From: Selaginella moellendorffii
Taxonomy: Eukaryota > Streptophyta > Lycopodiopsida > Selaginellales > Selaginellaceae
DNA length: 64,000 nucleotides
Assembly (NCBI RefSeq): GCF_000143415.4
Contig: NW_003314274.1
Location: 2,028,623 to 2,092,622, forward strand
Direction of reading: 5' to 3'
The notes under the pieces were generated by a model that worked only from the letters and a program-made list of their open reading frames with translations, did not search any database and was not told where the DNA came from. Below, in pieces: positions 51,120-64,000 of the stretch. Within the stretch, counting starts at the first letter, position 1. Each line of letters opens with the position of its first letter. A program made the position numbers and the translations under genes.

Positions 51120-53449
51120 ATAGCCTTTTCAAACCTAATGGGAACACTGCTATTCACTAAAATTCTCCAACCCAAACAATGTGACAACTTTTTTTTTATA
51201 CTAGGACTTGCTCCAGGCCACTCTAACTCACTAAAGACTTCCTCAGGACTTTCAACACACTTTTGGATCATTGTTTTTCTACAGTTCATTAAAAACAACT
51301 TTAACATTCCATCTGTTGGTCTCATGATAAAGTTGTCATTGTCAATATCACTAGCCAAGTGTTGGGCATTCAACAATATTGAGGATTATATGTTTGTGAT
51401 GAGGCATTTTTTTTGGATTGGGATGAAGTTAGACATTAAGAAATATATATAATATATATATGGTTGTTTGACTTATTAGGCAATTGAGGTTGATCATTAA
51501 AAATTAACTACCCTTAATCATCCTTTACATATATCATTGTTGTCATCATCTACTGCAATGTCTTCTTTTGCCTTTGTATAGTGATATTATCTCCTCTTTG
51601 TCCTCCTACAAAACATACCAATTGATTGGTTAATTTTGGTGCTTATAGGAGCCATATCTTCTATGTCTGATAGGGATTAAACTTTTATTGCTTTAACGTA
51701 GAAGTAGTTCTTATTAACTTTGGACTAACATCGATTGTTGAAGTAAATATACAACAACTTCTAAACATGATTTGTTCATAACTGATTATAAGATATATTA
51801 TGGATGAATTTCTGTGTGCTAAAGCTCTTTTTCGGTATCACACAAAAACAAAAAAGAAGAGAATAAAAAGAGGAAGAAAAAAGTAAACACAACTAAATCA
51901 GCTAAACCTAAGCACCCCACCTAACAACTTAGATACTATAGTCTAAGGTGCTACCTTGAAAACATCTTGGTCATTGGTGCCTTCAAGATTGTAAAAGATC
52001 TTGACTGGCCTTTGTCATTTAAAACATTGTGATTTGATTTTATCGTAGACAAAAGACATATTTGTTGAAATTTGAATCTATGCATTATAGGGAGGTGAAA
52101 GTTCTATACATATTTGAAGTCATTAGTGACATATGATATTTTATGCCTTGCTCATTCAAGTCAATTGAAGAAATAACTACAGCAATGCTACAAAATGCTA
52201 TAGCTTCTAGTGCGAAGTTATGCAGAAACTATATCCAGCACATGAGGCCTCAATGATGGGAACCATGAACCAAGGAAGAGGTGATAATGTAAATTAACAT
52301 ATCTATAAGACCTCTATAGAACTTTGGGTTCTAGATTTAACATTGAAGTGTTGCACATAAAGCCACTTACTATGTAAAAATAAATTGCAAAAAATTTATA
52401 GCATGTTGGGAGAGATTAATAGTGGGGGAGAGAGGTAGTTTCAAAGTGAACACCACCAATGTCTATGAAGTTAATGTTGAGGAAAGATGAGGATCCAATC
52501 TTAAATGGTTTGTTGTGAAACTTGTAATAAGTTCTATAGTGAGATAATGGATATAGTAGAAGTTGTTGACTACTAAATAAAAACTACAAGTCCACAATAC
52601 AATTCAGCAAAGCAATGGCCACTAGATACAAAGAGGCTATTGGTAATCAAACACCATAAACTATTTTGTGAAATATCACAAATTTAATGCTTAGTTGTGA
52701 AAAAACTAATGAGAAATGAGAATATAAAGTAAAATCAAGATTGATTGCCTATCAATAGCTGTAGAAGTAGATGTATTTGGAGTGGTAGATGTTAGCTAAA
52801 TTGAATAAATGGAAAGTTTCCATGCAATTCTTGTGCAACAGAATGCCATCCTATTATATGGTAAGTATGCAAAACATTTTAACATACCTATGAAAACATA
52901 TGATAGGTTTTTATAGTTAAAAGAAGCATTAAAAGGCAAATAAAATGATAGAACATACCACTAATGTTATGGGAACCACTAACATTTACATCCACTGCAA
53001 TTTTATGTTTTTTATAAAATAAATTATATGATAGATAAAAACTATTAGATACCAGCAATGTTGTCTGTCATTGGCTGGTGATACAAGGAAGACACTCTCA
53101 AGCCAAGGTTATTTTTGTTGACATTGTTCTCAACCATTGCTTTTGGAAGTAAATTTGATCCTATTGGATATATGGTAAGGCAAGGCAAATGTCTATAAAA
53201 ACCTTGCAACATTTGTGTTGACAGTACATCAAAAGATATTAAGCAAGTGTTTAAACATCTTATAATGTAGTTGAAGATATAGTAATTTGATGGGGAGCAC
53301 AATAGCATTCCTAATATTTAATATGTCCTTTGTTTGCTTCTATTATAACAACCTAATGGTAGAGATGCAAACTCCAATAGCACACTTGACAATAGTGGTA
53401 TACACTATTATTTTGTTTATTTTGATAACTTTTGACTGTTTATGACTAA
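51120..53449. other. AT-rich DNA, no gene seen
   Basis: Low GC, with many short open frames lacking protein character. A short segment at 51140-51450 has slightly higher complexity but no recognisable product. Probably old transposon DNA. Confidence 0.5.
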
Positions 53450-55110
53450 CATTGACAAAAGTCACTCGATGCATTTTAAAATTCTTTTATCAACCCTTCC
53501 TATAAACAAGCAAGCCATAGTTGCCTTCTTTGATTTTTCATATGTATCTATGAGTCTATTCTCTAAACTTTCCAAAGATATAAAAAATAAAGAAATAGAG
53601 ATAAAAATATTTGAGCTCTTAGATGATTGATTCCTCTAAGATTCTTAAGAAATTTTCTTAAATTTTCAAGTACACATGAACAAGAGAGAACCCACTTAAA
53701 TATATTATCATAAACAAAGAAGGAATTTTAAATTCTTAATAAAAATTATGTACAAAACCCACTTAAAATCTCTATTGAAATTTTAAATTAGAAACAGAAA
53801 AAATGATTTAAATTTACAATAAAAATTATATAAACTTTCTAGATTACTATCTTATGACTTTTAAAATCATACAATATGAAAAATTGGAACCACTTTAAAA
53901 ACATTTAACTATGAGACCCTACATTTAAATAGTTGTAATTAAAAATAAATATAGCTGATATATATACAATACTTATGTTACCCAACTTCATTCTTATTTT
54001 TATTTCTGGCTTTCTACTTATTTTTTAATGTAAATTTAAAATTGATTACACTTTAAAAACAATTATTCAACCTTTCTAGATTTGAATATAAAAATAAAAT
54101 TTCTTGGAACCATTTTAAATATATATAAAAACAAAACTTTCATTAAAATAACTACAATTTAAATTAAATATAAGTAGTATATATATAGTACTCATGTTGG
54201 CCAAACTTCCTAATGCATTCATATTCATTTTATATTCTCTTTTGTGTTTGAATTCTTTCTTAAATCGTTAAGGTCCAAAATGCAAACACTTATTATATAA
54301 TGATGAAACGAATATAAATTAAAATATCTTTATAAAGTTTATATTATGTTTAAGAGATCCTAATTCACCATTAAAGTGCATTAATACTAAAGAAGCATTA
54401 TTCACTTAATCCTTAATATTCTCCTAAATATTCTATTTTATCAAATACTAAAAATTTACTCTAAATTTTAAAATTCCTTTATTAGCTTTCCAATAAATCT
54501 ATAAGCCACACATTACCATTTTTTATTTCTCATGTGTATTCATCAATATGTCCTTTAAAGTTTCCACTGATATAAAAAAGAGAAGAAAATTTAACTTTTA
54601 TTTTTCAAAGATTTTCAAGTAAATTCCCCTAAATTTTCAAATGCATGTGAGCAACAAGGAACCCACTCAAAATCCTATATCATAAAAATATAAATAATTT
54701 AAAATTATTAATATAAAGTAAATAAAAACCCACTTAAAATATTTATTAAAATTTAAAATTGGAAATTAAAAAATGATTTAAATTCACAATAAAATCTGTA
54801 TAACCTTTCTAGATTACTTTATTGCTTTTAAAACCATGCAACATTAAAATAAAATTTTTTGAAACTATTTTAAAAATTAAATAGTTATTTTTAGATAATT
54901 GAGTATATATATAGTGCAAAATGTTCACAATAAAAATTAAATAAAAAACCAAAAATAGAAAGAGGATTAATAAAACCTATATAACTACTTGTGGTTTATG
55001 TAGCCAAACTTTGGAGTGCATTTGATTTCATTTTTCATTTTCTCTTTTTTTTTCAAATTATTTTCTAAATCATTGAAGTATTTTTGTTATTTCATTTTTT
55101 TTTTTAAATT
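53450..55110. repeat. Very AT-rich diverged repeat
   Basis: Segments at 53470-53960 and 54470-54900 align in order: TTTCCAAAGATATAAAAAA with TTTCCACTGATATAAAAAA, GGAACCCACTCAAAAT with GAGAACCCACTTAAAT, AAAACCCACTTAAAAT in both, and CCTTTCTAGATTAC with ACTTTCTAGATTAC. A third, partial unit lies at about 54050-54240 and another at 54990-55090 (shared GCCAAACTT). The period is close to 1 kb. Non-coding. Confidence 0.6.
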
Positions 55111-55319
55111 CTTTACTAAACTCCAAAACAGACCCTTCTTTTACAACTATAAAATGGACATTTGGACAAGCAATAATATTAATTTCATGGGCAAAATTAC
55201 GTGTAACTACAAAACAAATGTTTCTGAAGAGATCTTAATCTACCATTAAAGTCTCACAAAGCAAATGTTTCTTGGTTGACATGCATGTGGTGGTGATCAA
55301 ACTGGCTGCACAACATGCG

Positions 55320-55610
55320 TCTTTGGCAGTGGAGAAGTTAAACCGAGACTCTCGAAATGGTTTGGACTCACAGGTTTTCAACCTGGAAAACAATAAATTA
55401 TTTACAACAGCCACAACTAGCTTGTCCTGTTACCGGGTAGTCTTTTAAGTAGCCATGTCCTCCATGAAGTTGCAATGCATCAAGCAAGCATCAGTGCGAA
55501 CCTGAGAAAGGAACAAGCAAAAATGTTTAGAGCCAAGCAATGGGCACAACAACCTTTTCGCCATTGCAGCACAAGCCGAGGCTTTCAGCAGCGGCATTTA
55601 ACAAAGGTGA
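55320..55610 (-). pseudogene. Second 3' fragment of the acyl-CoA dehydrogenase fossil
   Basis: Matches 30024-30225 closely; GGTTTTCAACCTGGAAAAC and AATAAATTATTTACAA are shared. The minus strand reads DALQLHGGHGYLKDYPVTGQ in one exon, better preserved than the other copy, where HGYL is lost. Only the last exons are present. Confidence 0.7.
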
Positions 55611-55777
55611 GCGTCAAAAGCACGAGAAAAGTACTTACGTATTTCTTTCTCCCAGCTCGCTGCGAAGATCATTTTAATGCTGCTGTTTGTTGGTTGGAAA
55701 GAAAAGTTAAAACACCGCCGATGGTTTCCATCCCAACTGTGCTTGAACAACCCGGGAGTCCAGATGGATGCACTCTC

Positions 55778-58204
55778 TCACTGACGATCCACTTCAACCA
55801 TGTGGATGTCATTAGGCGAGAGTAGCACGCCTGGAGTTTGTTGAGCAAAGGCGTCCGGGCTGTCCGGGAACAAACTCGTAGATATACCACCTCCGAGCGA
55901 TGAGTTCCCGTTTAACAGCAGGCTTTGCCCGTGCGCGAACGTCCCATCTACAGCTCCCAATGAATCGGCCTAACAGGAGAGTACACGAGCAAATTTTAAT
56001 GCAAAAACAAGTCTTCCACTGCAATGAAGAATCGCTCACCCAATACAGGTCCAAAGCCGATGAGCGGAGCACGTCCGCGTTTGACGATGAGCGGAACAAA
56101 TCAAAGCTGGATGTGCCTTGCGACGTCCCGAGTAGCGAACAAGCGGCAGATTCCTGGATAAAACGCTGGAGTAAATCAAACACAGAGAGACGCTGGAAGC
56201 ATGCATACCCGAGCTGGTGGCACAACTCGAATGTGCTCCTTCGTTTTAAAAGAAAACGCATCGCATGTTTCTTCGCCTCCCCACACCGAAGGCGTCAAAG
56301 AATATCGATCGGCGTCCTGCTTGGAGGCGTCATTCAATACAATGAAGCGATCAACCGAAGAAGCTCCCAGTAATTCCTGCAAAAGCCCGCAAGATTTGGA
56401 ATAAAGAAGTACGTCGAACTGATAGCTTACCTCATCTCGCCAAAGCCGCTGGCCGAAGCCATCCGTACTTCTATCATACAACCAGCTACAGCCAGGTACT
56501 TGAGAATCCAGTTGAGAATGATCTTCATGTCTCTCGATGACAGTGACTGGCTCCGCACCAGATTTTGAACTCTTTTCACAAACATTTTGGCACCAGCCAT
56601 ACCTGTCCAGCATAGCATGGTGGCAGTGAAGTTAGCAACTCCAAACTAAAGAACGCAAAAGAAAAAACAGGCATTACCTCAAGCGAAACACTGAAGGTCT
56701 TCCTACGGCATCGTAAACGTCTGCAGCACACACCACATCTTTCGAGTTCCAGCTTGTAGAGGAAGGCTGTCGAATGAAAGGATAGAGACGAATATCTCCA
56801 GTAGCCACAGAGCAGCGACCCCATTTCTGAGACAAGTGCTGTAGCACAGAGCTTATGCTTTTCGAGGCCTTGAGTGTCAACTCAAGGTGTGGATTGTGAC
56901 CCTCCTGTAGCAAACAATATTTGTTAAAAATGGTTGTAAGCTGAATACTCAAGTTTTTAAGATACCTGCTCCAGTGCTGTTTTAGTCTTGTCGTCAATTG
57001 GGAAAAGCTGCAACTTGATTTTCAAAACCGCAGTCTCCATTTGAGGAACAGATGTGCTAGACTTCAAGTTAGGCTCAGAGGGCGTGGGTGTTGATACAGA
57101 GTTCTGCTTCTCCATATTATTTTCTTCCGGCTTTCCACCTTCAATGATCTTGCTATTTAGCTCGGATTCAGGGGGCTCCAAGACGCTATCTGCATACAAA
57201 TTTTTATTTAACACACATAAAAACCTGCAAACAAGAAGCGTACCACTAGCTGCTTTAACTTGAGGCCTCACTGGAGCTCTCGTGAACGATCTTTTCCTGA
57301 CTTCACCAGCAACAACACTGGCAGGTTTGTCCGTGCTTGTTGAGGGAGCTTTAACCTTCTTTTTAGCTTTCTTCCTATCCTTCAGACGATGTTGCTCCTA
57401 AATTAGACATAAAAATGCATCAGGAGAGTCCACAGTAATGAACATACATACCAAAGCAGTCGCAATAGCCTTCAAACGCCGAGGCTTCAAATGAAGCTTA
57501 GAAGACGAGCACTTAAACTTCTCCAAAAGCGACCACCTGAAACAGAACATTTAAATGTCTCAGACAAATGAGATCCACCTCACCAGCACAACATCGCCGA
57601 ATCTACATCTTTGGAGTTCCTCGCATCTATCAAAAGATCTGATCGCAGGAACTTGTTCATGCGCTTAATCAAGCGATAGTAGTAATGCCGGACCTAAAAG
57701 AAGATATAAAGCTAAACAGCATACTTGCATCCAGACAACGCACCTGATCCTTATTTTTGCTCACAACTTGAGATGTGATTTTCTCGAAATCCTGCAAATA
57801 GTACTCAAAGTTCTTTACATTGGAAAGTGTCACTGCGATAGTACCTTGCCAACTTGTCGTAACGCGGAAAAAAACTTTTCCTCTTCTTCATGAGTCCACG
57901 CTGCCCATTGCCGCGTCCTTTTTCCTGAAAGAACAAAGATAAAGAGTCAAAATGTCCGGTCCATGTAAAAAAAACCAAGAACTAGAACTAGAACAACATA
58001 AAAAAACCCGGCCTCCCAAGAAAAGACGGTGCCTTACATGAAATACAGCGGCAATCTTCTCTGTTTCTTGGCAAAAACTGAGATTCAACAAGAGTAGAGC
58101 TAAATTCTGCCGAGCTAGGACTCCATACCTGATTCGACTGGCTCCTGCTGCTCCGGAGTAGTGTCTTGGCTCAGAGCCGGCGAAGAATCCGTGGTCTCCA
58201 GCAT
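55778..58204 (-). CDS. TKI1: SANT-domain protein, TSL-kinase interacting protein 1-like
   Basis: Nuclear SANT protein resembling Arabidopsis TKI1, a partner and substrate of the Tousled kinase. Twelve exons: 58129-58204, 57845-57924, 57744-57791, 57584-57693, 57452-57536, 57244-57397, 56966-57189, 56678-56904, 56431-56602, 56209-56376, 56040-56165, 55778-55969; 553 residues in phase. The SANT domain spans about residues 27-85: TRQWAAWTHEEEEKFFSALR, QVGK, DFEKITSQVVSKNKDQ and VRHYYYRLIKRMNKF. It is followed by LHLKPRRLKAI, a basic KDRKKAKKKVK stretch, a region on LKIKLQLFPIDD and LELTLKASKSISSVLQHL that looks like a folded domain, and a C-terminal PNDIHMVEVDRQ. The name rests on the SANT block and overall layout recalled from memory. 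A dead copy is at 28405-29905. It is divergent from ATP10 with 359 bp between starts. Confidence 0.75.
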
Positions 58205-58563
58205 GAATATCGTAGCCGCATCAACGAAGACCCCCCCGCACAGTGCTCTACCCTAGAAAATCGACTGAGACCCTGGATTTCCAAGCCTGGAAGCTACGCG
58301 ATCCCTGACTCCCTGCGAGCGCCTAGATCCAGCCTCCGGCTCCTCCACGAATGACCTAAAACAACGAGAGAGGGAAAGAGTTTGGGCGGGCTTTTGGACG
58401 GGCCGGTTTTCTTGGTACTTTTTGAAAAGGCAAAGCCAGATTGTATGCCAGCTAAGCAGAGCTACACTGCCACGTCTGCATAATATCCAACCTGGTATCT
58501 CACGTGGAGATTGAAGTGGTTTTTGCGTGGCACAATCGCGAGTGCTTAAACCCTAATCTCGAA
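58205..58563. promoter_or_regulatory. Bidirectional promoter between TKI1-like and ATP10
   Basis: 359 bp between divergent start codons. A telo box AAACCCTAA is at about 58549-58557, immediately upstream of the ATP10 start. No coding frame within it is convincing. Confidence 0.6.
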
Positions 58564-59710
58564 ATGGGGAGTATCATGAGGGCGTCAATCGCGCGCCTTG
58601 CGAATGCGCTTGGATCCGGCGGAGCGCTCGCCGGTAGGATGATTCGCGAGGAGCAGTCCGTGCGGCACGACCAGGCGCGATTCTTTTGGTCGATTTCAAG
58701 AGTAAGTTTTCCAATATCATGATCTGCAGGCCTAAATTCTTTATCCCAATTGTATCAGGCGATCAGCAGGGGTGATCGCAAAGCTGCGAATCTCAAGGAG
58801 CGAGCCAAGATGTACGTGAATTCCTCCCTGCATTTCTTCTTTCTTTGCAAAGGAATTTTTGACGCGGTGTCCTACATTTCCATTCTTTAGTGCAGAATGG
58901 AGGATATCGATCAAGGCTATTTCTTTGACTTCAAGGACTTCAAGAAACACAGTGGAAAGGTATGCATTCTCTTTTTAAAATTTTTAATTTTGTTCTTGAG
59001 CTTTGTTCTTGAGCAACTTTGCTTCTTTCAGGTAGTAGCGACGAGCACAGCGCTAGACCCTCCAGCATCAGCGACCATCTTTCCAAAGTCGACAGTCTAC
59101 ACTCCAACGAGGGAGTCATCCATCTTTCCATTGAACAGAAACTCTTGCGTTACGTTGGTGTGCTTGTCATTCCGGAACAGTGCCGAGGTATACATCGTAG
59201 AAAACAAAATCCAAGACTAAAGCTTCGCTTTTTTTCGCAGGCAATGGTGGATTCCTGGGTCTCGCCACTTCGAGAAGCTTTCCCTTCCACGAGTGACATC
59301 CAAGTCATTGAGGTCGGGTCGATTTTCACGACTATAAACATTCTAACGTTTCTAGTTTCATTGCAGCTTTCATGGGTGGAATCCGGAGTTTTATCCTTCG
59401 TCCCGGTGAGGCACTTGTTTCTCATGTGCATAAACTCGTCCAAAGCGTGCACGAAGGCTGACAGGAAGTTACTCTACGCATTTGGTGATTCTTACGACTT
59501 CAGGAAAGAGCTACGCGTTACGAATCGATTAACTGGGTAAGCGAAAGAACTGTCATTCTCGAGACAAATCTGTGACTTTGAGTTCTTCCCAGGTATATGT
59601 TTCTGGTCGATCGCGCTGGTCGCATAAGATGGAGATCTAGTGGTCAAGCCTCGCCTGAGGAGGCCTCCCATCTGGTATCGTGCACAGCAAGTTTGCTGCA
59701 AGAATCATAG
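58564..59710 (+). CDS. ATP10: ATP10, mitochondrial ATP synthase assembly factor
   Basis: Mitochondrial inner-membrane factor that helps assemble subunit a (Atp6) into the Fo sector of ATP synthase. Seven exons (58564-58701, 58759-58811, 58896-58959, 59032-59187, 59241-59312, 59367-59536, 59593-59710) give 256 residues. The N terminus RASIARLANALGSGG is basic and amphipathic, as expected of a presequence. Family blocks: GYFFDFKDFKKHSGKV, VCLSFRNSAE joined to AMVDSWVSPLREAF, LLYAFGDSYDFRKELRVTNR with LTGYMFLVDRAGRIRWRSSG, and the tail ASPEEASHLVSC. The exon 2/3 junction makes an Ile codon (AT+A) before MEDIDQGYF, the acceptor being preferred because it keeps the conserved frame. It converges on PAE with 115 bp between stop codons. 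Confidence 0.87.
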
Positions 59711-59825
59711 CTTGGAACGATGTGGGCTTGGAGCTTATTCAAAGAAAGAACTTTCATTGCATTTACTCGGGCTGAATAGAAGTTAGTCCCTCAAGCAAAA
59801 AACGAAGAGCAACACTGCTGAAAGT

Positions 59826-61034
<1,209 letters not shown>

Positions 61035-61107
61035 CTAGGTAGAGCAAGTAGAAGAAAAGAGACTAGAAATTAGGGTTCTTGGCAAGAGAGGTTTCTTCAT
61101 TGGTTTA

Positions 61108-64000
61108 CTATTTAACCAGCTTTGCCAATCGCTCATCCATGCTCGAGAGTTGGCCCATGAGACTGTCAATAACGCTGTTTGTTTCGTCTTGTCGTGGTTT
61201 CTCTCGTTCGTCCGGGTTGGTCTCCCGAGGAAATGGCGTCTCGTCCTAGAAAACAAAAATTATTACAAGGAAAGAACATCGAGTAGAGTTTTCTCCTCAA
61301 TCTTTGACATACCTCGCACATTTTAAAAAAGAAGGAGCCGTGCTCGCTGGCTGCGAGAGCTTGGGAATCGTCATACTCTCGAATGAGAAACCTGTCGGAT
61401 TTTCTTCGAGTGTCAGCTGATAAGCTCTGAGAAAAAATGGAAGCAAACCTTATGTCTCCACAGTTAACACCATGCCTCCGCTTGATATACTCTTCCATCG
61501 TGGACCAGGTGGACCGGACGAACTTGTCAAACTTGCCTCCCCACTGAAGCTCGCTCATACCGTGAACTGTGCGTATGACATCAGCTAGAAAATAGGCACA
61601 ACAAACTCAGTTCAGCGCTCGGAAAGGCGAAGTTTTCTTTCCATTACCCATGAGTGTTTGTGCAAACTCATCTTGGTGGCTCTGAGAATGCGAATAGTGG
61701 CCGATGCAATAGAGTTTGTAGCCTTGCCAGAAATCCCGAGGTCTGCCAAAAGAAAAAATTCAAAAGAATGGGACGCGAGCTTTGAAAACGCCACAAACCT
61801 GAAGTTTACGTCATCCAAAACTTCCAGCAATTTCTTAAGGGAGACATCGTCTTCATCAAAAAGCTGTAATGCCTATCTTCGTTAGAGTATTGCACACATG
61901 TTGTAACTTACTGAGTCAAGCTCAAAACTGATGCTTGGAGGGGGATTTAAAACTGCTAGACCAGCGGTGCTATCAATGCTGTCCTTAGAGCCATCGCTGG
62001 AACAGCCTGCTTCTGAACACCCAAGCAAGGCCTTTTTCATGTCCTCGGAGCTCCTAAACGTATTCGGATTTCTGTAAACGAAAGATTCCTGAGTAATAAA
62101 ATCAAATGTAAACGTATACCTTCGAAGGGGCTCAAGGAGCTCTTCCCACAGAGAATTTCTTTGTAAGTTGGATGCACTTCCAATTATGAGAAGATGATGT
62201 CTAGCTCGAGTAAGAGCAACATTTAGTCTCTGCTTGGATGCCAGAAATCCCAAACCAGCCGTCCGGCAACAAGATCTGTCACAGCTAGATAAAAACAAGT
62301 TTCCGCGAAGTTAAACTTACAGGATGATCACGTCTTTCTCTAGGCCTTGAAATGCGTCAACTGTTGACACTTTAACATTTTCCACTTCACTATGAGCGGT
62401 TTCTTTCTTCCTTCCAAAACCAACACACGCATCTTTGGGGTACAGCATTTGACGTATCAAACTTTCCTGCAGAAGATAAATGAGTAAATTAAACTGGAAA
62501 ACATGCTAACAACCTGTGATTTGTACAGAGCGATCACTCCAATTTGCGACCCCGAAATCATCTTCGAAATTAGAAGTTTGACAAAGGAACACACCGTCTC
62601 TGCTTCATAAGGATTTGAATAGCTTCCTGTCAAGAAATCCTTCTTTTCTTTTCCTTCCTTGCATGTGTCGCAGAACACCAAAGGTGGTATACTAAGAAGC
62701 AAAGCCGATCGCTCCATCTCACTAAAACCACAACACACGAGCACTTAAAACATTGATACAAAGGTCATACATGAAGTACCTGCACCCGTCGACAAGTCGT
62801 CCTTCGTAAAACAAACGATTGGGGACTCTTGATAATCTGCTGCCATTATTTAGTCGATTGAAAACTTGAAGTGAATATTATCAACCTTGGATGACAACGA
62901 TACTGCGTCTGAAGGGGTACAGGACGGTGTCCAAGAGCCGCTAACCTTTCAAAGAGAGTCCTAGAGAAAACAAACAGGAAACTTCCACAATAGCAAAAAG
63001 AAGGATAAAAATGACACCTTGAAAGATCTGCAGACTTCGCAAAACTGTTTGTTTCAGTTGGTGAAAGAACTGGAGGAAGTTGCTGTGGATCACCGACAGC
63101 GACAAGTCTTAAGTGTAAAGAATACCGTCAGTCTTAAGTGTAAAGAATATAGTCGACGAAATACCTTTCACATCGAAATTGGGATATAGGCAACAAACTC
63201 AATGGCTCCACTATTTGCGAACATTCATCCAGAAAACATATCTTGAAAGATTTTTCAAAATTCAATAACGAGAACAGAAAGAATAAGACTCAGTACCTTG
63301 AACGTATTGCCATGCAAAACCTCATTGATTGTAGAACAGCAGGTGACCCCAACAGCGCGTACTTTTTGTAACCTCGTCTTGCGGTGCTTTAGTTTTCCAT
63401 CTTTTATTGCTTTCAGTTCGTTTTCAATCCTCTGCAAGGTACGAAGTTAGAACTTGCATTCGGTACGACGAGGATTACCATACCGCTCTCTCCTTTCCAA
63501 CCGCATCTTTCAACAGCTCTTTTAAGTCTTTTTCGGCATCATCTTCCTCCTTGCAGTTTTTTGAGGTTGCGTGCACAGAATAGCTACACAAACTGTTAGG
63601 CAAAAATAAAATCGTAACAGTGTTCTTACGGAAGAATATTGCTAGCAATTTTGCCAAGAGAACCCACGCGTAGAAAGTCATCAAATCCATGCTCTAAGAG
63701 CCCTGTTAACACCCTGAAATCTTATAGTCAGGCCTGTACCCAACTATCTCTAAAACTACCTGTCAACGGCGCTATTAGTTGCACTTGCAATGATAAACCT
63801 GGTAGAGAGGTCATTTTGTTTCTGTATTGATAATGTTAGGCAGTGTAGAAAACTTGAATACTAAAGTAGTTTACGTTCAAAATCTCTGAAAGAAAAATAA
63901 CCAACGCCACTAGAAGGTGACCTGGAATGAGACTTGTCAAATCTCAAAACTACAGAGAGACGGTAAGCTTACTTTTCCCCGATCCAAATGGTCCATGTAC
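61108..64000 (-). CDS. ZGRF1-like superfamily 1 helicase (C-terminal part, 5' end beyond window)
   Basis: SF1B (Upf1-like) 5'-3' helicase; the animal homologue ZGRF1 acts on recombination intermediates and replication-blocking lesions. Nineteen exons from 64000 to 61108 are in phase (63973-64000, 63875-63921, 63760-63821, 63630-63713, 63484-63583, 63297-63431, 63165-63241, 63018-63107, 62886-62960, 62780-62836, 62514-62721, 62321-62466, 62120-62284, 61912-62071, 61799-61863, 61648-61742, 61449-61584, 61313-61391, 61108-61245), 648 residues visible. Motifs: Walker A VHGPFGSGKS, FLDECSQIVEPLSLLP (motif II), VAVGDPQQLPPVL (III), LQTQYRCHPR (IV), STVDAFQGLEKDVII (V) and RLNVALTRARHHLLIIG (VI). 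A C-terminal extension of about 230 residues follows the helicase core and is not one I recognise. The GRF zinc finger, if present, would be upstream. Confidence 0.87.

Noticed and set aside
50606-51376. 256-codon frame on the minus strand opposite the CWC15-like frame
   Set aside because: Mostly Ser/Leu runs created by the acidic repeats of the other strand.
31000-55300. Possible CRISPR-like or phage-like array in the AT-rich block
   Set aside because: Repeats are LTR, TRIM or AT-rich tandem units without regular spacers; the window is eukaryotic nuclear DNA.

Overview
This window is nuclear DNA from a land plant. Plant-specific families are everywhere: an intronless EXO70, an IQ67-domain protein, a plant NADPH oxidase (RBOH), a PLS-type PPR protein, a plant O-fucosyltransferase, a PAP/fibrillin, and a plant-type SANT protein resembling TSL-kinase interacting protein. 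Introns are mostly 45-110 bp, gene spacing is often under 150 bp, and GC-rich gene islands alternate with AT-rich transposon blocks. That fits a compact lycophyte genome; Selaginella is my best guess, but it is an inference from architecture, not from a database match.

Left gene island (1-28 kb). In order: the 3' end of prefoldin subunit 3 (+); an F-box/kelch gene (+); a decayed PPR copy; a decayed F-box copy; a PPR gene (+); an O-fucosyltransferase (+, 9 exons); a SANT protein (+); a plastid GIY-YIG-like protein (-) with a possible small membrane-protein gene just upstream on the same strand; EXO70 (+) with a fossil fragment of itself downstream; a frameshifted gene remnant (-); a PAP/fibrillin (+); a UAP56-type DECD-box helicase (+, 11 exons); an IQD calmodulin-binding protein (+, 5 exons); and RBOH (+, 15 exons).

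Middle block (28-55 kb). It starts with a truncated copy of the TKI1-like gene (parent at 55.8-58.2 kb) and an acyl-CoA dehydrogenase fossil. A nest of LTR retrotransposons follows: a copia remnant spanning 34.2-44.0 kb, a chromodomain gypsy element inside it, and small TRIM-like elements, one of which has a matching empty site. At 44.3 kb a second kind of miniature LTR element carries a 72-nt tRNA-like sequence inside its LTR. A gene island at 45.4-50.5 kb holds a 16-exon gene (-) with a degenerate helicase C-terminal lobe, whose 5' half was built by tandem amplification of an exon pair, and a TBC/RabGAP pseudogene (+). AT-rich repeats fill 51-55 kb.

Right gene island (55.8-64 kb). The intact TKI1-like gene (-) is divergent from a mitochondrial ATP10 assembly factor (+). 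ATP10 converges on proteasome subunit alpha-5 (-), which begins only 84 bp after the stop codon of a ZGRF1-like SF1 helicase (-) that runs off the right edge.

Exon models were read by eye from GT/AG sites, conserved protein blocks and continuous reading phase; no transcript or homology search was available. For multi-exon genes the summed exon lengths were checked for divisibility by three.
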